Source: Ethanoligenens sp047722935
GTDB taxonomy: Bacteria; Bacillota; Clostridia; Oscillospirales; Ethanoligenentaceae
NCBI GenBank assembly: GCA_047722935.1
Contig: JBDNZS010000012.1
Span: 1-61,146 of the forward strand
Length of the DNA stretch: 61,146 nucleotides
Direction: 5' to 3'
A program made the translations under genes and the position numbers. This document shows positions 34,620 through 42,608 of this stretch, piece after piece. Position 1 is the first letter of the stretch; every line of letters begins with the position of its first letter. Below the pieces are notes generated by a model. That model was not told where the DNA came from and searched no databases. It saw only the letters and a program-made list of their open reading frames with translations.

Positions 34620-36491
34620 TCAATTCTCTCTGGATGTGATCAAGAGTGCCGAACTTGTCACAACGAACACAGAACCGACATTATGTACCAGTGCCGCCGT
34701 CACGGGATTCAGCACACCGATGGACGACAAGATCACCGCGATACAGTTCCAAATCATCGCAACGGTAATGTTAAAATTGATACGCCTCATGGACTTTTTA
34801 GCCATCTGAAAAAGATAAGGGACTCGCTCAATATGATCGCTGACGAGTACCGCGTCTGCAGCCTCTACGGCAATATCGCTGCCGACCCCGCCCATTGCAA
34901 TCCCGGCATACGCCGTTTTCAACGCGAGGGCGTCGTTGATGCCGTCGCCGACCATACAGATACGGTGTCCCTTGTCGGCATATTCGCGGATTACGTTCAT
35001 TTTTCCTTCCGGCAGCATATTGAACGCAACATCCTCGATTCCGACCTGAGAGGCAATATGGTTTGCGGTCACCTCGTTATCCCCTGTCAGTAAAACGGGG
35101 CGTACGCCGACAGACTTCAATTCCGCAATCATGGCTTTTGCGGTTTCCCGCAAAACATCCGCCAATGCGATCAATCCTGCAAATCTTCCGTCGACGCAGA
35201 CATAAATAACAGTTGCACCCTTCTTTACATATCTGTCCGCCATTTGTTGCGCCGAATCTGGAAGCCGAATGCCTTCACGCTTCAAATAGTCTGTTTTCCC
35301 GACCAGAATCCTGCGGCCGTCTGCTTTTGCGGCAACCCCCATACCGGTTGCCAAAACAAAATCCTGTATTTCCTGCGGCTGCCCTCCGTGCTTGAGATAA
35401 TAAGCCAGGATGGCTTTTCCTAACGGATGTTCCGAGCGCTGTTCCACCAGAGCGGCCAGTTCGAGCACTTTATCGGCAGGAAAGGCGGCATTGCAGCTCT
35501 CAACACCAATTACGTCCGGTTTGCCGTATGTGAGCGTCCCGGTTTTGTCAAAAGCCATACAGTTGATTTGAGAAAACCGCTGCAACGCGTCGCCGGAACG
35601 GACAAGGATGCCGAATCTCGTCGCGTTCCCGATGCCTGCCATTACGGCAGTCGGCGTTGCAAGGATAAACGCACAAGGGCAGAATACGACCAGCACTGTG
35701 ACCGCGCGGATCAATTCGCCCGTTATCAGCCATGTAAGCCCTGCCGAGCCAAGAGCGACAACCACAAGCCATGCCGCCCAACGGTCCGCCAGTTTCACGA
35801 TGGGCGCTTTGTTTGCGTCCGCGTCTTCAGCAATCCGAATCATCCGCTGGAGGGAACTATCACTGCCGGCCTTTGCGGCGCGCATTTCAAAGGTGCCGAA
35901 CTGGTTCACTGTCCCGCTTATGATTTCGTCTCCGATGGTCTTGTCAACGGGGATGGATTCCCCTGTCATGGCTGACTGATCGATTGAGGTTTGCCCGGCG
36001 AGGACTATACCATCCACAGCAATCGTCTCGCCTGCCCAAACGACGAGAACGTCACCAATTTTCACATCACCAGCCGGGATGATTTCCTCGCCGCCGTTTC
36101 TTTTGACCCGTGCGGTTTTTGGCGTCAGATTGATGAGTTTTTGAATGCCCTTGCGCGCTTTGCGGGCGGTTGCATCCTCAAGCAGCGTCCCGATCGCCAT
36201 AATCAAGGCGACTTCGCCCGCGGCAAAATATGCTTTGATGCCAATGGACGCGATCAATGCGATGGAAACCAATACATCCGCTTTGATGTCGTGCTCTTTG
36301 ACCAGAGCGGTGATCGAGCCTGCCACAATCGGGATACCGCAAAGCAGGATGGCGACCCACGCGATATCGAAAGGCAAGACACGGCCCAGTAGACCGCTCA
36401 AACTGAGAATCAGCGCAACCGCCGAAAGGACGACCAAAATCACATTTCGCTTTTCATTGTTCACAAGCCACTTTTTGACTGCATCTTTCAT
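34620..36491 (-). CDS. PIB-type heavy metal-translocating ATPase
   Basis: A 623-residue metal-exporting P-type ATPase. TGES is at 177-180, the membrane metal site CPC at 271-273, the phosphorylated Asp in DKTGT at 315-319, SEHPLG at about 353-358 and GDGINDA near the C-terminus. There is no N-terminal HMA metal-binding domain. The last helix pair reads NCIAVILSS...HNVGSVFVV, not the classic copper (YN...MSS) motif, so metal specificity is open (Cu, Zn/Cd, Co or Ni). It follows a CsoR-family repressor by 27 bp in the same direction, so metal-induced co-expression is expected. Confidence 0.9.
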   Translation of the reverse strand: MKDAVKKWLVNNEKRNVILVVLSAVALILSLSGLLGRVLPFDIAWVAILLCGIPIVAGSITALVKEHDIKADVLVSIALIASIGIKAYFAAGEVALIMAIGTLLEDATARKARKGIQKLINLTPKTARVKRNGGEEIIPAGDVKIGDVLVVWAGETIAVDGIVLAGQTSIDQSAMTGESIPVDKTIGDEIISGTVNQFGTFEMRAAKAGSDSSLQRMIRIAEDADANKAPIVKLADRWAAWLVVVALGSAGLTWLITGELIRAVTVLVVFCPCAFILATPTAVMAGIGNATRFGILVRSGDALQRFSQINCMAFDKTGTLTYGKPDVIGVESCNAAFPADKVLELAALVEQRSEHPLGKAILAYYLKHGGQPQEIQDFVLATGMGVAAKADGRRILVGKTDYLKREGIRLPDSAQQMADRYVKKGATVIYVCVDGRFAGLIALADVLRETAKAMIAELKSVGVRPVLLTGDNEVTANHIASQVGIEDVAFNMLPEGKMNVIREYADKGHRICMVGDGINDALALKTAYAGIAMGGVGSDIAVEAADAVLVSDHIERVPYLFQMAKKSMRRINFNITVAMIWNCIAVILSSIGVLNPVTAALVHNVGSVFVVTSSALLITSREN

Positions 36492-36612
36492 CCATATCTT
36501 CTCCTGTTCGAATCCCGTTCACTTCAGAAATTTGGCAATTGCATCATTCAGGTCATCTAAAACCTTTTGATCTCCGCTTTTGACGGCGTCCACCACACAG
36601 TGGTCAATGTGA
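36341..36612. repeat. Intact partner of the csoR/ATPase junction repeat
   Basis: Partner copy of 34255-34526, within the functional csoR and ATPase genes. Confidence 0.9.
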
Positions 36613-36794
36613 TCCTGCAAGACGATGCGGCCGATGCTGTTGATTGCAGAGCGGACGGCAGAAAGCTGGATCAGAATTGCACTGCAGTCCCGGCCTTCTT
36701 CCACCATCTTTTTTATGGCCTGCATATGCCCAATCGCTCGCGACATACGGTTGATAACGGCTTTGGTATTTTCATGGTGATGGATATCTTCCAT
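36519..36794 (-). CDS. csoR: CsoR/RcnR family metal-sensing repressor
   Basis: A 91-residue all-helical DUF156 repressor. Metal ligands are C37 (RDCSAIL) and the pair H62/H65-C66 in LQDHIDHC, the C-H-C layout of copper-sensing CsoR; extra histidines (DIHHHE, residues 3-8) resemble the N-terminal ligands of Ni/Co-sensing RcnR. The ATG at 36794 follows GGAGGC; the frame extends upstream through the operator but lacks a start signal. The palindromic operator and promoter lie directly upstream, so it is likely autoregulated together with the ATPase. Confidence 0.9.
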   Translation of the reverse strand: MEDIHHHENTKAVINRMSRAIGHMQAIKKMVEEGRDCSAILIQLSAVRSAINSIGRIVLQDHIDHCVVDAVKSGDQKVLDDLNDAIAKFLK

Positions 36795-36808
36795 AATGGA
36801 GCCTCCTT

Positions 36809-36831
36809 CATATCCCCCACTGGGGGATATG
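36809..36831 (-). promoter_or_regulatory. CsoR-type operator
   Basis: A perfect inverted repeat, CATATCCCCC and GGGGGATATG separated by ACT, of the G/C-tract type bound by CsoR/RcnR proteins. It covers the predicted transcription start and ends just before the csoR ribosome site. Confidence 0.8.
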
Positions 36832-36834
36832 AAT

Positions 36835-36863
36835 AGTGTAGCATGACCAGACAATAAAAGCAA
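36835..36863 (-). promoter_or_regulatory. Promoter of csoR-ATPase
   Basis: On the minus strand TTGCTT (36858-36863), 17 bp, TACACT (36835-36840). The predicted start near 36828 lies inside the operator palindrome. Its -35 overlaps the terminator palindrome of the cobalamin operon. Confidence 0.55.
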
Positions 36864-36881
36864 GAGCATATGCTCTTGCTT
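36850..36881 (-). terminator. Terminator of the cobalamin operon
   Basis: A 24-bp perfect palindrome (half-site AAGCAAGAGCAT) at 36858-36881, followed on the minus strand by TTATTG (TTTTATTG counting the stem's last T residues). It folds as a 9-bp stem with loop CATATG, 36 bp after the cblS stop. Confidence 0.6.
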
Positions 36882-36916
36882 AAATGGCATCCATTCTGCA
36901 CCCTGGCAAAATCCAC

Positions 36917-37639
36917 TTATAGATGCAATAAAATCCCGATTTCAAAAATGGGCAGATTTATTCCCCAATCCGTGCACCTATCCGCTGAACAAACCGCACA
37001 GGTAGACGGGCCCGCGGATTTGTTCAGATCGACCGCCGGGCTTCGGTTCAGTTGAAATTGCAAGCCGTTTTCTGCCGCCAGCATCCCCGCCTCAGCAGCG
37101 ATGCCTTTCGACCCCACGGGGATAATTGCATGGACATGCGGGTTTCTCAGGAGAATTTCCAGTTCTTTCACGCCAAAAAGTTTCGCTTTCTCATTCAGCG
37201 TTTCCCCACCCACCAGAGGTGTACCCACGCAATACAGGGTATCTCCCGGTTTTGCCCGTGCCGTCAACAAATCTTTCATTTTGCAAAGACCTGTTACCGT
37301 TATTCCAAAACCGGTCATGGATGTCGGCATATTTTTCTCTGTGCTGATGATGCAGGGAAGATGCTCCCCAAGCATTTTTTTAGCGCCGCAAATCAACGCC
37401 TCCGCCGCATCCGATCCGTTGCTTACGGCAATGGAGGCAAAGGCCGGCTTTGCACCCACCGCCATGACTTCCAGCAGGGCTACTCGGGCTGTGAGCATGC
37501 CAACCAGTATGGGGTCAACTTGCAAGGTATCGTGCGCTTCTGTCCCAATACCTCCGCAGGAATCGACGGCTGATACCCAGACGTCGCCGTGCCCAGTTGC
37601 CAACAGCAAAACATCTCTGGGCGACATCAGCTCTTTCAT
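36917..37639 (-). CDS. cblS: AIR synthase-related protein, probable alpha-ribazole kinase CblS
   Basis: A 240-residue protein of the PurM/AIR-synthase-like superfamily with the N-terminal DVLLLATGHGDVWVSAVDSCGGIG ATP-binding region and the C-terminal glycine-rich VHAIIPVGSKGIAAEAG block. CblS of Listeria and Geobacillus phosphorylates alpha-ribazole for the lower ligand of cobalamin. It overlaps cblT by 4 bp (ATGA) and is the last gene of the cobalamin operon, which supports that role; the sequence alone shows only the superfamily. Confidence 0.75.
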   Translation of the reverse strand: MKELMSPRDVLLLATGHGDVWVSAVDSCGGIGTEAHDTLQVDPILVGMLTARVALLEVMAVGAKPAFASIAVSNGSDAAEALICGAKKMLGEHLPCIISTEKNMPTSMTGFGITVTGLCKMKDLLTARAKPGDTLYCVGTPLVGGETLNEKAKLFGVKELEILLRNPHVHAIIPVGSKGIAAEAGMLAAENGLQFQLNRSPAVDLNKSAGPSTCAVCSADRCTDWGINLPIFEIGILLHL

Positions 37640-38142
37640 TTTACCTCACCGCCCCATATGATGCCGAACGGCCTTCTGAGGGCATAAGCAAGAATGGAAG
37701 CTGCAAAGACATTGGCGGCGGATGCGAGCGCGAGCGGCAGGAGCAGCGACGTACAGGCAGCCCATCCAAACCCCGGCCAGACGAGCAGAATGAGCGGGGA
37801 TACAAAAGCATTGAGCACAAACGCCAGAAAACCGGTAAGCCATATCGGGCATCTTCGCTTTTGGGCGAGCCATCCCGTGAGATAACAAATAGCTGCCATT
37901 TCGGCTGCAACTGCAAGATGCATCGGCAAAGTCAGCGGGAATCCCGAGAGCATTGCCGAAAACAGATGTCCGGCGGCTCCCGCAATCGCCCCCTCCGGTC
38001 CGCCGATGAGCATGGCCGCAAGAAACGCCGGGAGCGAATCAAACGCAATGGAGCCCATGATCTTGACGTTTGCCCCAACAGCGGACAACGCAATAAAAAC
38101 AGCCAACATGGAAATCCGCAGTGTGTTTCTTTTCAAATTCAT
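37636..38142 (-). CDS. cblT: ECF transporter S component, probable alpha-ribazole transporter CblT
   Basis: A membrane protein of about 168 residues with five to six helices (ISMLAVFIALSAVGANV first), of the ECF S-component type. Position next to cblS in a cobalamin operon matches CblT, the alpha-ribazole uptake protein. It would need the shared EcfAT module, not identified here (CbiO/CbiQ serve CbiM). Start uncertain: GTG 38160 overlaps the upstream gene by 8 bp; ATG 38142 or TTG 38136 lie close behind GAGGGGG. Confidence 0.78.
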   Translation of the reverse strand: MNLKRNTLRISMLAVFIALSAVGANVKIMGSIAFDSLPAFLAAMLIGGPEGAIAGAAGHLFSAMLSGFPLTLPMHLAVAAEMAAICYLTGWLAQKRRCPIWLTGFLAFVLNAFVSPLILLVWPGFGWAACTSLLLPLALASAANVFAASILAYALRRPFGIIWGGEVK

Positions 38143-38152
38143 TCCCCCTCGC

Positions 38153-38539
38153 TTATTCACCTTTAATCAACTGCGCTATTCCGCAGCTGACCCGGTAGAC
38201 CTTCCCAGCCTTGGCCGCAAGCCTGCATTGTAGCCGGCCGATCTTTTCGCGCAGAAAGCGGTCTTCCGGCCGGACAGGTACAATACCGCACCCGATTTCG
38301 TCGCACAGGATAACGATTCCGGGGTTTTGGGCAACACCGCTTTCCACTGCATCCTCCAACGTTATGCCTGCCGCAAGCATTCGCCCGACCAACTGGTTCA
38401 GATGATTAAGGACAGGCTTATCAAAGGCCTTTTGCAGGTCGCATACCGCGCCCTCTGTCACATTGTTCATGCTGAAGCCGAACGCATCCATCACAAACCG
38501 CAGTTTTCCCTGGTGGCTTCCGCCTGTCACCAATACCAT
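38153..38539 (-). CDS. Short CobU-like protein (adenosylcobinamide kinase family)
   Basis: A 128-residue protein with a P-loop GGSHQGK (residues 6-12) and the CobU C-terminal block ILCDEIGCGIVPVRPEDRFLREKIGRLQCRLAAKA. It lacks the middle third of CobU, including the guanylylated histidine (HRxxR motif), so it may bind nucleotide but probably cannot carry out the guanylyl transfer. The ATG at 38539 follows GGAGGATAC. A full-length CobU lies two genes upstream. Role unknown. Confidence 0.75.
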   Translation of the reverse strand: MVLVTGGSHQGKLRFVMDAFGFSMNNVTEGAVCDLQKAFDKPVLNHLNQLVGRMLAAGITLEDAVESGVAQNPGIVILCDEIGCGIVPVRPEDRFLREKIGRLQCRLAAKAGKVYRVSCGIAQLIKGE

Positions 38540-38619
38540 GTGTATCCTCCAATCTCGTGGTAAAATGTTGTTATCTTGTTCTCCATTTTTATAGAGATTC
38601 GCATCAGCAGACGGTGCTT

Positions 38620-39393
38620 TCAGCGCAGCACTGCGCCAAGTATGGCGCAGGTGAAGAGTGCAAGCGTTTCGTAGACCGTAATGAAAAAACCTGCCAAGTC
38701 GCCCGTAATCCCGCCAAAACACTTTTTGGCCATTGCGTAAAACATCCCAAAAGACAGCAGTGCAATTGTAGGCGCCAGCAGTGCAGCGGTGCCCTGCCCA
38801 ATGGCAGGCAGCAGTGCGGCCAGGGCAGCGATGAGCAACAGAATCACCGTCACCGGTTTTTTGAATGCGGGACCCGCAAAGGTGGCCGCAAGTCCATCCT
38901 TCTTTGCTTTTGGAAAGCAAAGGATTGCAACGCCCGCCAGCGAGCGGGCGAGTACCGGCGCGGACAAAACCGGAAAAATAAAAGCGGGTTTGAGAAAAAG
39001 CTGCTGCCATGCACCGAACTGCAACAGAAGCAGGGCGGCAGTGTAAACGACGCCGAAAGCGCCAACGTGCGGGTCCTTCATGATGCGCAGCTTTGTCTCG
39101 CGGTCCCCGTGGGAGGCAAGGGCATCACAGGTGTCGCAGTAACCGTCAATATGGATGCCGCCGGTCATCAGGATCGGAACCAGCACGGCAGCTGCGGCGA
39201 AAAAGCCGGGGTTCAGTGCAAAAGTGCGGAAAAAAAGAAACACACCGAACAAAATCGCCGCGACGACAGCCCCGACGAAAGGGAAAAAAGCGAGCGACCA
39301 GCGCATATTCCGCTCATTCCATCTGAATTGCGGCATTGGGATGCGCGAATACATCGAAAAGGCGACGGCGAACGATTCAAAGAAGAGCTTCAT
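38620..39393 (-). CDS. cobS: Adenosylcobinamide-GDP ribazoletransferase CobS
   Basis: A 257-residue membrane enzyme that joins adenosylcobinamide-GDP with alpha-ribazole(-phosphate) to form the cobalamin nucleotide loop. It has the N-terminal FSMYSRIPMPQF block and the metal-binding GGIHIDGYCDTCDALASHGDRETKLRIMKDPHVGAFG motif. Six or so hydrophobic segments are visible. It overlaps cobU by 17 bp. An 80-bp gap follows before the short CobU-like gene. Confidence 0.95.
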   Translation of the reverse strand: MKLFFESFAVAFSMYSRIPMPQFRWNERNMRWSLAFFPFVGAVVAAILFGVFLFFRTFALNPGFFAAAAVLVPILMTGGIHIDGYCDTCDALASHGDRETKLRIMKDPHVGAFGVVYTAALLLLQFGAWQQLFLKPAFIFPVLSAPVLARSLAGVAILCFPKAKKDGLAATFAGPAFKKPVTVILLLIAALAALLPAIGQGTAALLAPTIALLSFGMFYAMAKKCFGGITGDLAGFFITVYETLALFTCAILGAVLR

Positions 39394-39961
39394 ACGCGCT
39401 TACAGCCTCCTTTCCCTTGTAAAAGACAGGGATGCCGCAGACGGATTCCAACACCACGTCGGCCGCCCTCGCAATTTTCTGGTTGATAGTTCCCATAGCT
39501 GAAAGATAACCGCGGGTGAAGGTATCGTAATTGCCGCCGTCTGAAAAGACTTCGTTGGTCACGATCACCACCTGTCGAACTATACGGCAAAGTCGGTTCA
39601 CATCTTTTAAAATAAACGAAACGGTTTCTCTGAGGCTTTTGTCGGCTCCGAACATGACGTTGGCCGTGAGGTTTGAAATACATTCAATCAAGACCGTATC
39701 GAATTGGCTGAGCGTCCGGTCATCGGGAAAACCAAAGGGGCACTCTACCGTCTCAAAGCCCTTGCCGCTTCGCATCTGCCGGTGTTTCGCCACACGTGCG
39801 GCGGATTCCTCGTCACCGATCTGCATGGTAGCAAAATAACCGAGAACGCCTCGATTTTCCACCGCCGCAAGTTTTTCGGCCAGTGCAGACTTCCCGCTGG
39901 CGGCCCCGCCTGTGATAAGCATTGTCATGCCGCAGTTGTGGGCAAGACCATTTTCAGCCAT
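39377..39961 (-). CDS. cobU: Bifunctional adenosylcobinamide kinase/guanylyltransferase CobU
   Basis: A 194-residue CobU. The P-loop GGAASGKS is at 18-25 and the guanylylation site KHRQMR places the active His at H60. The C-terminal NEVFSDGGNYDTFTRGYLSAMGTINQKIA block is recognisable. The ATG at 39961 has AGGAGG 8 bp upstream; residues 1-12 precede the usual family start, so ATG 39928 is also possible. It makes adenosylcobinamide-GDP for CobS. Confidence 0.92.
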   Translation of the reverse strand: MAENGLAHNCGMTMLITGGAASGKSALAEKLAAVENRGVLGYFATMQIGDEESAARVAKHRQMRSGKGFETVECPFGFPDDRTLSQFDTVLIECISNLTANVMFGADKSLRETVSFILKDVNRLCRIVRQVVIVTNEVFSDGGNYDTFTRGYLSAMGTINQKIARAADVVLESVCGIPVFYKGKEAVSAYEALL

Positions 39962-40004
39962 ATTGCAATCCTCCTGCCGGTCGATTTATCTGCTGCGAAC
40001 CGCC

Positions 40005-41510
40005 TCACACGCCCTCCTCAAGTATTTGATACACTTGGTCCATATCGAGGGCGCTTCGCAGCGCTCCGGCAAGCAAGTCGTACTGCTGGTCTTTGTAGGT
40101 GCGGATGTCCCATCCTGCCTTTTCGGTCTGTGCGGCATCAATGCCTTTGGCTTTCAGCAGCGCCCGAACGACCCCGCGCAGAACGTCCTCCGAATCGAAA
40201 AGACCGTGCACATAGCTGCCGAATACGTTGCCGCTCACCATGCCGTCAAGCTTTTTCTCACCCTGCATCGAGGTGATGGTGGAGAGCGCCGGCGCAGACC
40301 CCTGCGTTTTCCCCATGTGAATTTCATAGCCTTCAAACTCCGCACCGTTTAACTCCGCGAAAAGACCCTCCGGTTTCAAAAAGCTGCCGATGATTTGCAT
40401 TCGGGTCTTTTGTTTTTCAAAGACGGTTTCCGCATCCAGCAGGCCGAGCCCCGCCATTTTTCCGCCTTCCTCCACGCCGAATGGGTCGGAAAGCTGTTTG
40501 CAGAGCATCTGATAGCCGCCGCAGATGCCGATGACGGGTTTCCCCGCTGCGGCATGTCTAAGAATGGCGGCTTCCAGCCCACACGCGCGCAGCCATTTCA
40601 GATCGCCCATCGTGTTCTTCGTCCCGGGCAGGATGATAAGGTCAGGCTCTTTCAGTTCCCGGACAGACGCTGCATACCGCACCGATGCCTCTTCCAGTCG
40701 CCCGAAAGTGTTGAAATCTGTAAAATTTGAAATCCGTGGCAGGCGAATTACTGCGACGTCAATGCGCTTTGGCGGCCCGCTCTCCGTCAACCGCTCGCTC
40801 AAACTGTCCTCGTCGTCGATATCCAGATGCAGATAGGGCACCACGCCCACCACCGGCTTGCGCACCAGCGCTTCAAGCATCTCGATGCCCGGTTTCAGGA
40901 TATCCACATCGCCCCGGAATTTATTGATGACGATACCGCGAATGAGCCTGCGTTCTTCCTCGGGCAGGAGCATGACCGTGCCGTAGATAGAAGCGAAAAC
41001 ACCGCCCCGGTCGATGTCGCCTGTGAGCAGAACCGGCGCTTTTGCGCGCTTAGCCATATACATATTGACGATGTCATTTTCTTTCAAATTGATCTCCGCA
41101 GGGCTTCCGGCACCCTCCAGCACAATAATGTCGTTTTCCGAGGCAAGGCTTGTGTAAGCCTTCTCAATTTTGGGCATAAGTTCGCGTTTACGGAGGTAAT
41201 ACTCCTGTGCCGTCATGTTGCCGACGACCTCGCCGTTGACGATGACCTGCGATCCTCTGTCGCTTGTGGGTTTGAGCAGGATGGGATTCATGCGCACATC
41301 CGGCTCGCACCCTGCCGCCTCTGCCTGCGTCACCTGTGCCCGGCCCATCTCAAGTCCGTCTTTGGTGATAAAGGAATTGAGGGCCATATTCTGTGATTTG
41401 AAAGGCGCCACGCGGTATCCATCCTGGGTAAAAATCCGGCAGAGTCCGGCTGCGAGCAGGCTTTTGCCCGCATTTGAAGCGGTGCCCTGTACCATAATCG
41501 CCTTGGTCAT
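40005..41510 (-). CDS. cbiP: Cobyric acid synthase CbiP/CobQ
   Basis: A 501-residue glutamine amidotransferase that amidates four side chains of adenosylcobyrinate diamide. The N-terminal dethiobiotin-synthetase-like ATP domain starts MVQGTASNAGKS; the class I glutaminase domain carries the nucleophile in VIGICGGYQMLC and the His in YEIHMGKT. RBS GGAGG precedes the ATG. Length is normal. Confidence 0.95.
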   Translation of the reverse strand: MTKAIMVQGTASNAGKSLLAAGLCRIFTQDGYRVAPFKSQNMALNSFITKDGLEMGRAQVTQAEAAGCEPDVRMNPILLKPTSDRGSQVIVNGEVVGNMTAQEYYLRKRELMPKIEKAYTSLASENDIIVLEGAGSPAEINLKENDIVNMYMAKRAKAPVLLTGDIDRGGVFASIYGTVMLLPEEERRLIRGIVINKFRGDVDILKPGIEMLEALVRKPVVGVVPYLHLDIDDEDSLSERLTESGPPKRIDVAVIRLPRISNFTDFNTFGRLEEASVRYAASVRELKEPDLIILPGTKNTMGDLKWLRACGLEAAILRHAAAGKPVIGICGGYQMLCKQLSDPFGVEEGGKMAGLGLLDAETVFEKQKTRMQIIGSFLKPEGLFAELNGAEFEGYEIHMGKTQGSAPALSTITSMQGEKKLDGMVSGNVFGSYVHGLFDSEDVLRGVVRALLKAKGIDAAQTEKAGWDIRTYKDQQYDLLAGALRSALDMDQVYQILEEGV

Positions 41511-41546
41511 TATCTCATCTCCTCCCCATCCAGAATGATCAGAAAG

Positions 41547-42596
41547 TCAAAGTGAGCCCTCCAATGCCCGCAGCAGACCGCTGTTCTCCGCATGTGTGCG
41601 CACCGCAATTCGGTAAAAGTTGTCGTCGAGGCCGTCAAAATTGGCACAGCTGCGGATTAGATACCCCCGGCGAAGCAGCCTCTCGCGCAGGTCTGAAACT
41701 CCGGATGCGCGGAACAGCAGAAAATTTGCCGTCCCTTCAAAGGCCCTCAGCCCAAGGCCTGACAATCCCGTGCACAAAAATGCCCGTTCCTTTTCCACGA
41801 ACCGCTGCGATTCCGCAACGAAAGCCCGCTCTTTCGCCGCCGCGGCCCCAGCTGCCTGCGCAAACACCGACACGCTCCAAGGCTGACCGCACAGAGCCAG
41901 CTTTTCAATCAGCTGCCGGTTGGCTGTCAGGCAATAGCCGAGGCGCACACCCGGCATTGAAAAAATTTTGGTGAAAGCCTTGAGTACCAGAAGATTTTCA
42001 TAATCCGAAAGCAGGGGCTTCGCCGAGCAATTTTCCTCGCCGCCCCGCACGAAATCCATAAAGCATTCGTCCACAACCAGTGTCGCGCCGGTCCGCGCAC
42101 ATTTTTCCGCTGTCTTTTGGATGAACTCACGCCCGACGACCACACCGGTGGGGTTGTTGGGATTGCATAGAAAGACGAGATCGACGGAACCATCGATGCA
42201 CGCAATAAAATCCTCCCCGGGCGCAAAATCCATTTCCTCGTGCAGAGGGCAGGTACAAACTTCTCCGCCCGTGCACGCAACCGCGAGGCGGTATTCCGAA
42301 AAAGTGGGGGAGGCCACCAGGGCGCGGCGCGGACGCAAAGCCCAGGCAATGCGGTATAGAATCTCGGCAGCGCCGCCCGCGCAGAATACGTTCTCGACCG
42401 CAACGCCTTCATACGCTCCAATCGCCGCGCGCAGTTCGCGGCAGAGCGGGTCGGGGTAGTGAACACAATCGGCCGCCGCTGCTTTGAGCGCCTGCTCGAC
42501 ACTTTCGGGCAGGCCGAGGGGATTGATGTTTGCCGAAAAATCGACGGCTCCCGTGTTTTCAGCGGAATAGACATCTCCGCCATGGTTCAGCTCCAT
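41547..42596 (-). CDS. cobD: L-threonine-phosphate decarboxylase CobD (PLP-dependent)
   Basis: A 349-residue fold-type I aminotransferase-like enzyme. FSANINPLG at the N-terminus is typical of CobD; NPNNPTG, VDECFMDF and the Schiff-base lysine in FTKIFSMPGVRLGY are intact. CobD makes (R)-1-amino-2-propanol phosphate for attachment by CbiB, encoded next door. RBS GGAGGG precedes the ATG. Histidinol-phosphate aminotransferase is a close relative, but the context favours CobD. Confidence 0.9.
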   Translation of the reverse strand: MELNHGGDVYSAENTGAVDFSANINPLGLPESVEQALKAAAADCVHYPDPLCRELRAAIGAYEGVAVENVFCAGGAAEILYRIAWALRPRRALVASPTFSEYRLAVACTGGEVCTCPLHEEMDFAPGEDFIACIDGSVDLVFLCNPNNPTGVVVGREFIQKTAEKCARTGATLVVDECFMDFVRGGEENCSAKPLLSDYENLLVLKAFTKIFSMPGVRLGYCLTANRQLIEKLALCGQPWSVSVFAQAAGAAAAKERAFVAESQRFVEKERAFLCTGLSGLGLRAFEGTANFLLFRASGVSDLRERLLRRGYLIRSCANFDGLDDNFYRIAVRTHAENSGLLRALEGSL

Positions 42597-42608
42597 TTCA
42601 ATCCCTCC

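Noticed and set aside
37052..37661. Plus-strand open frames opposite cblS
   Set aside because: Antisense shadows of a conserved gene; no ribosome site or recognisable domain.
38540..39010. Upstream extension of the short CobU-like gene
   Set aside because: The extra residues are Cys/Arg/Trp-rich antisense-like sequence within cobS; the P-loop start at 38539 has a good RBS.
38557..39486. 309-codon plus-strand open frame opposite cobS
   Set aside because: It lies entirely antisense to cobS/cobU, has a biased Gln/Arg/Lys composition and no RBS, while the minus-strand proteins have clear family motifs.
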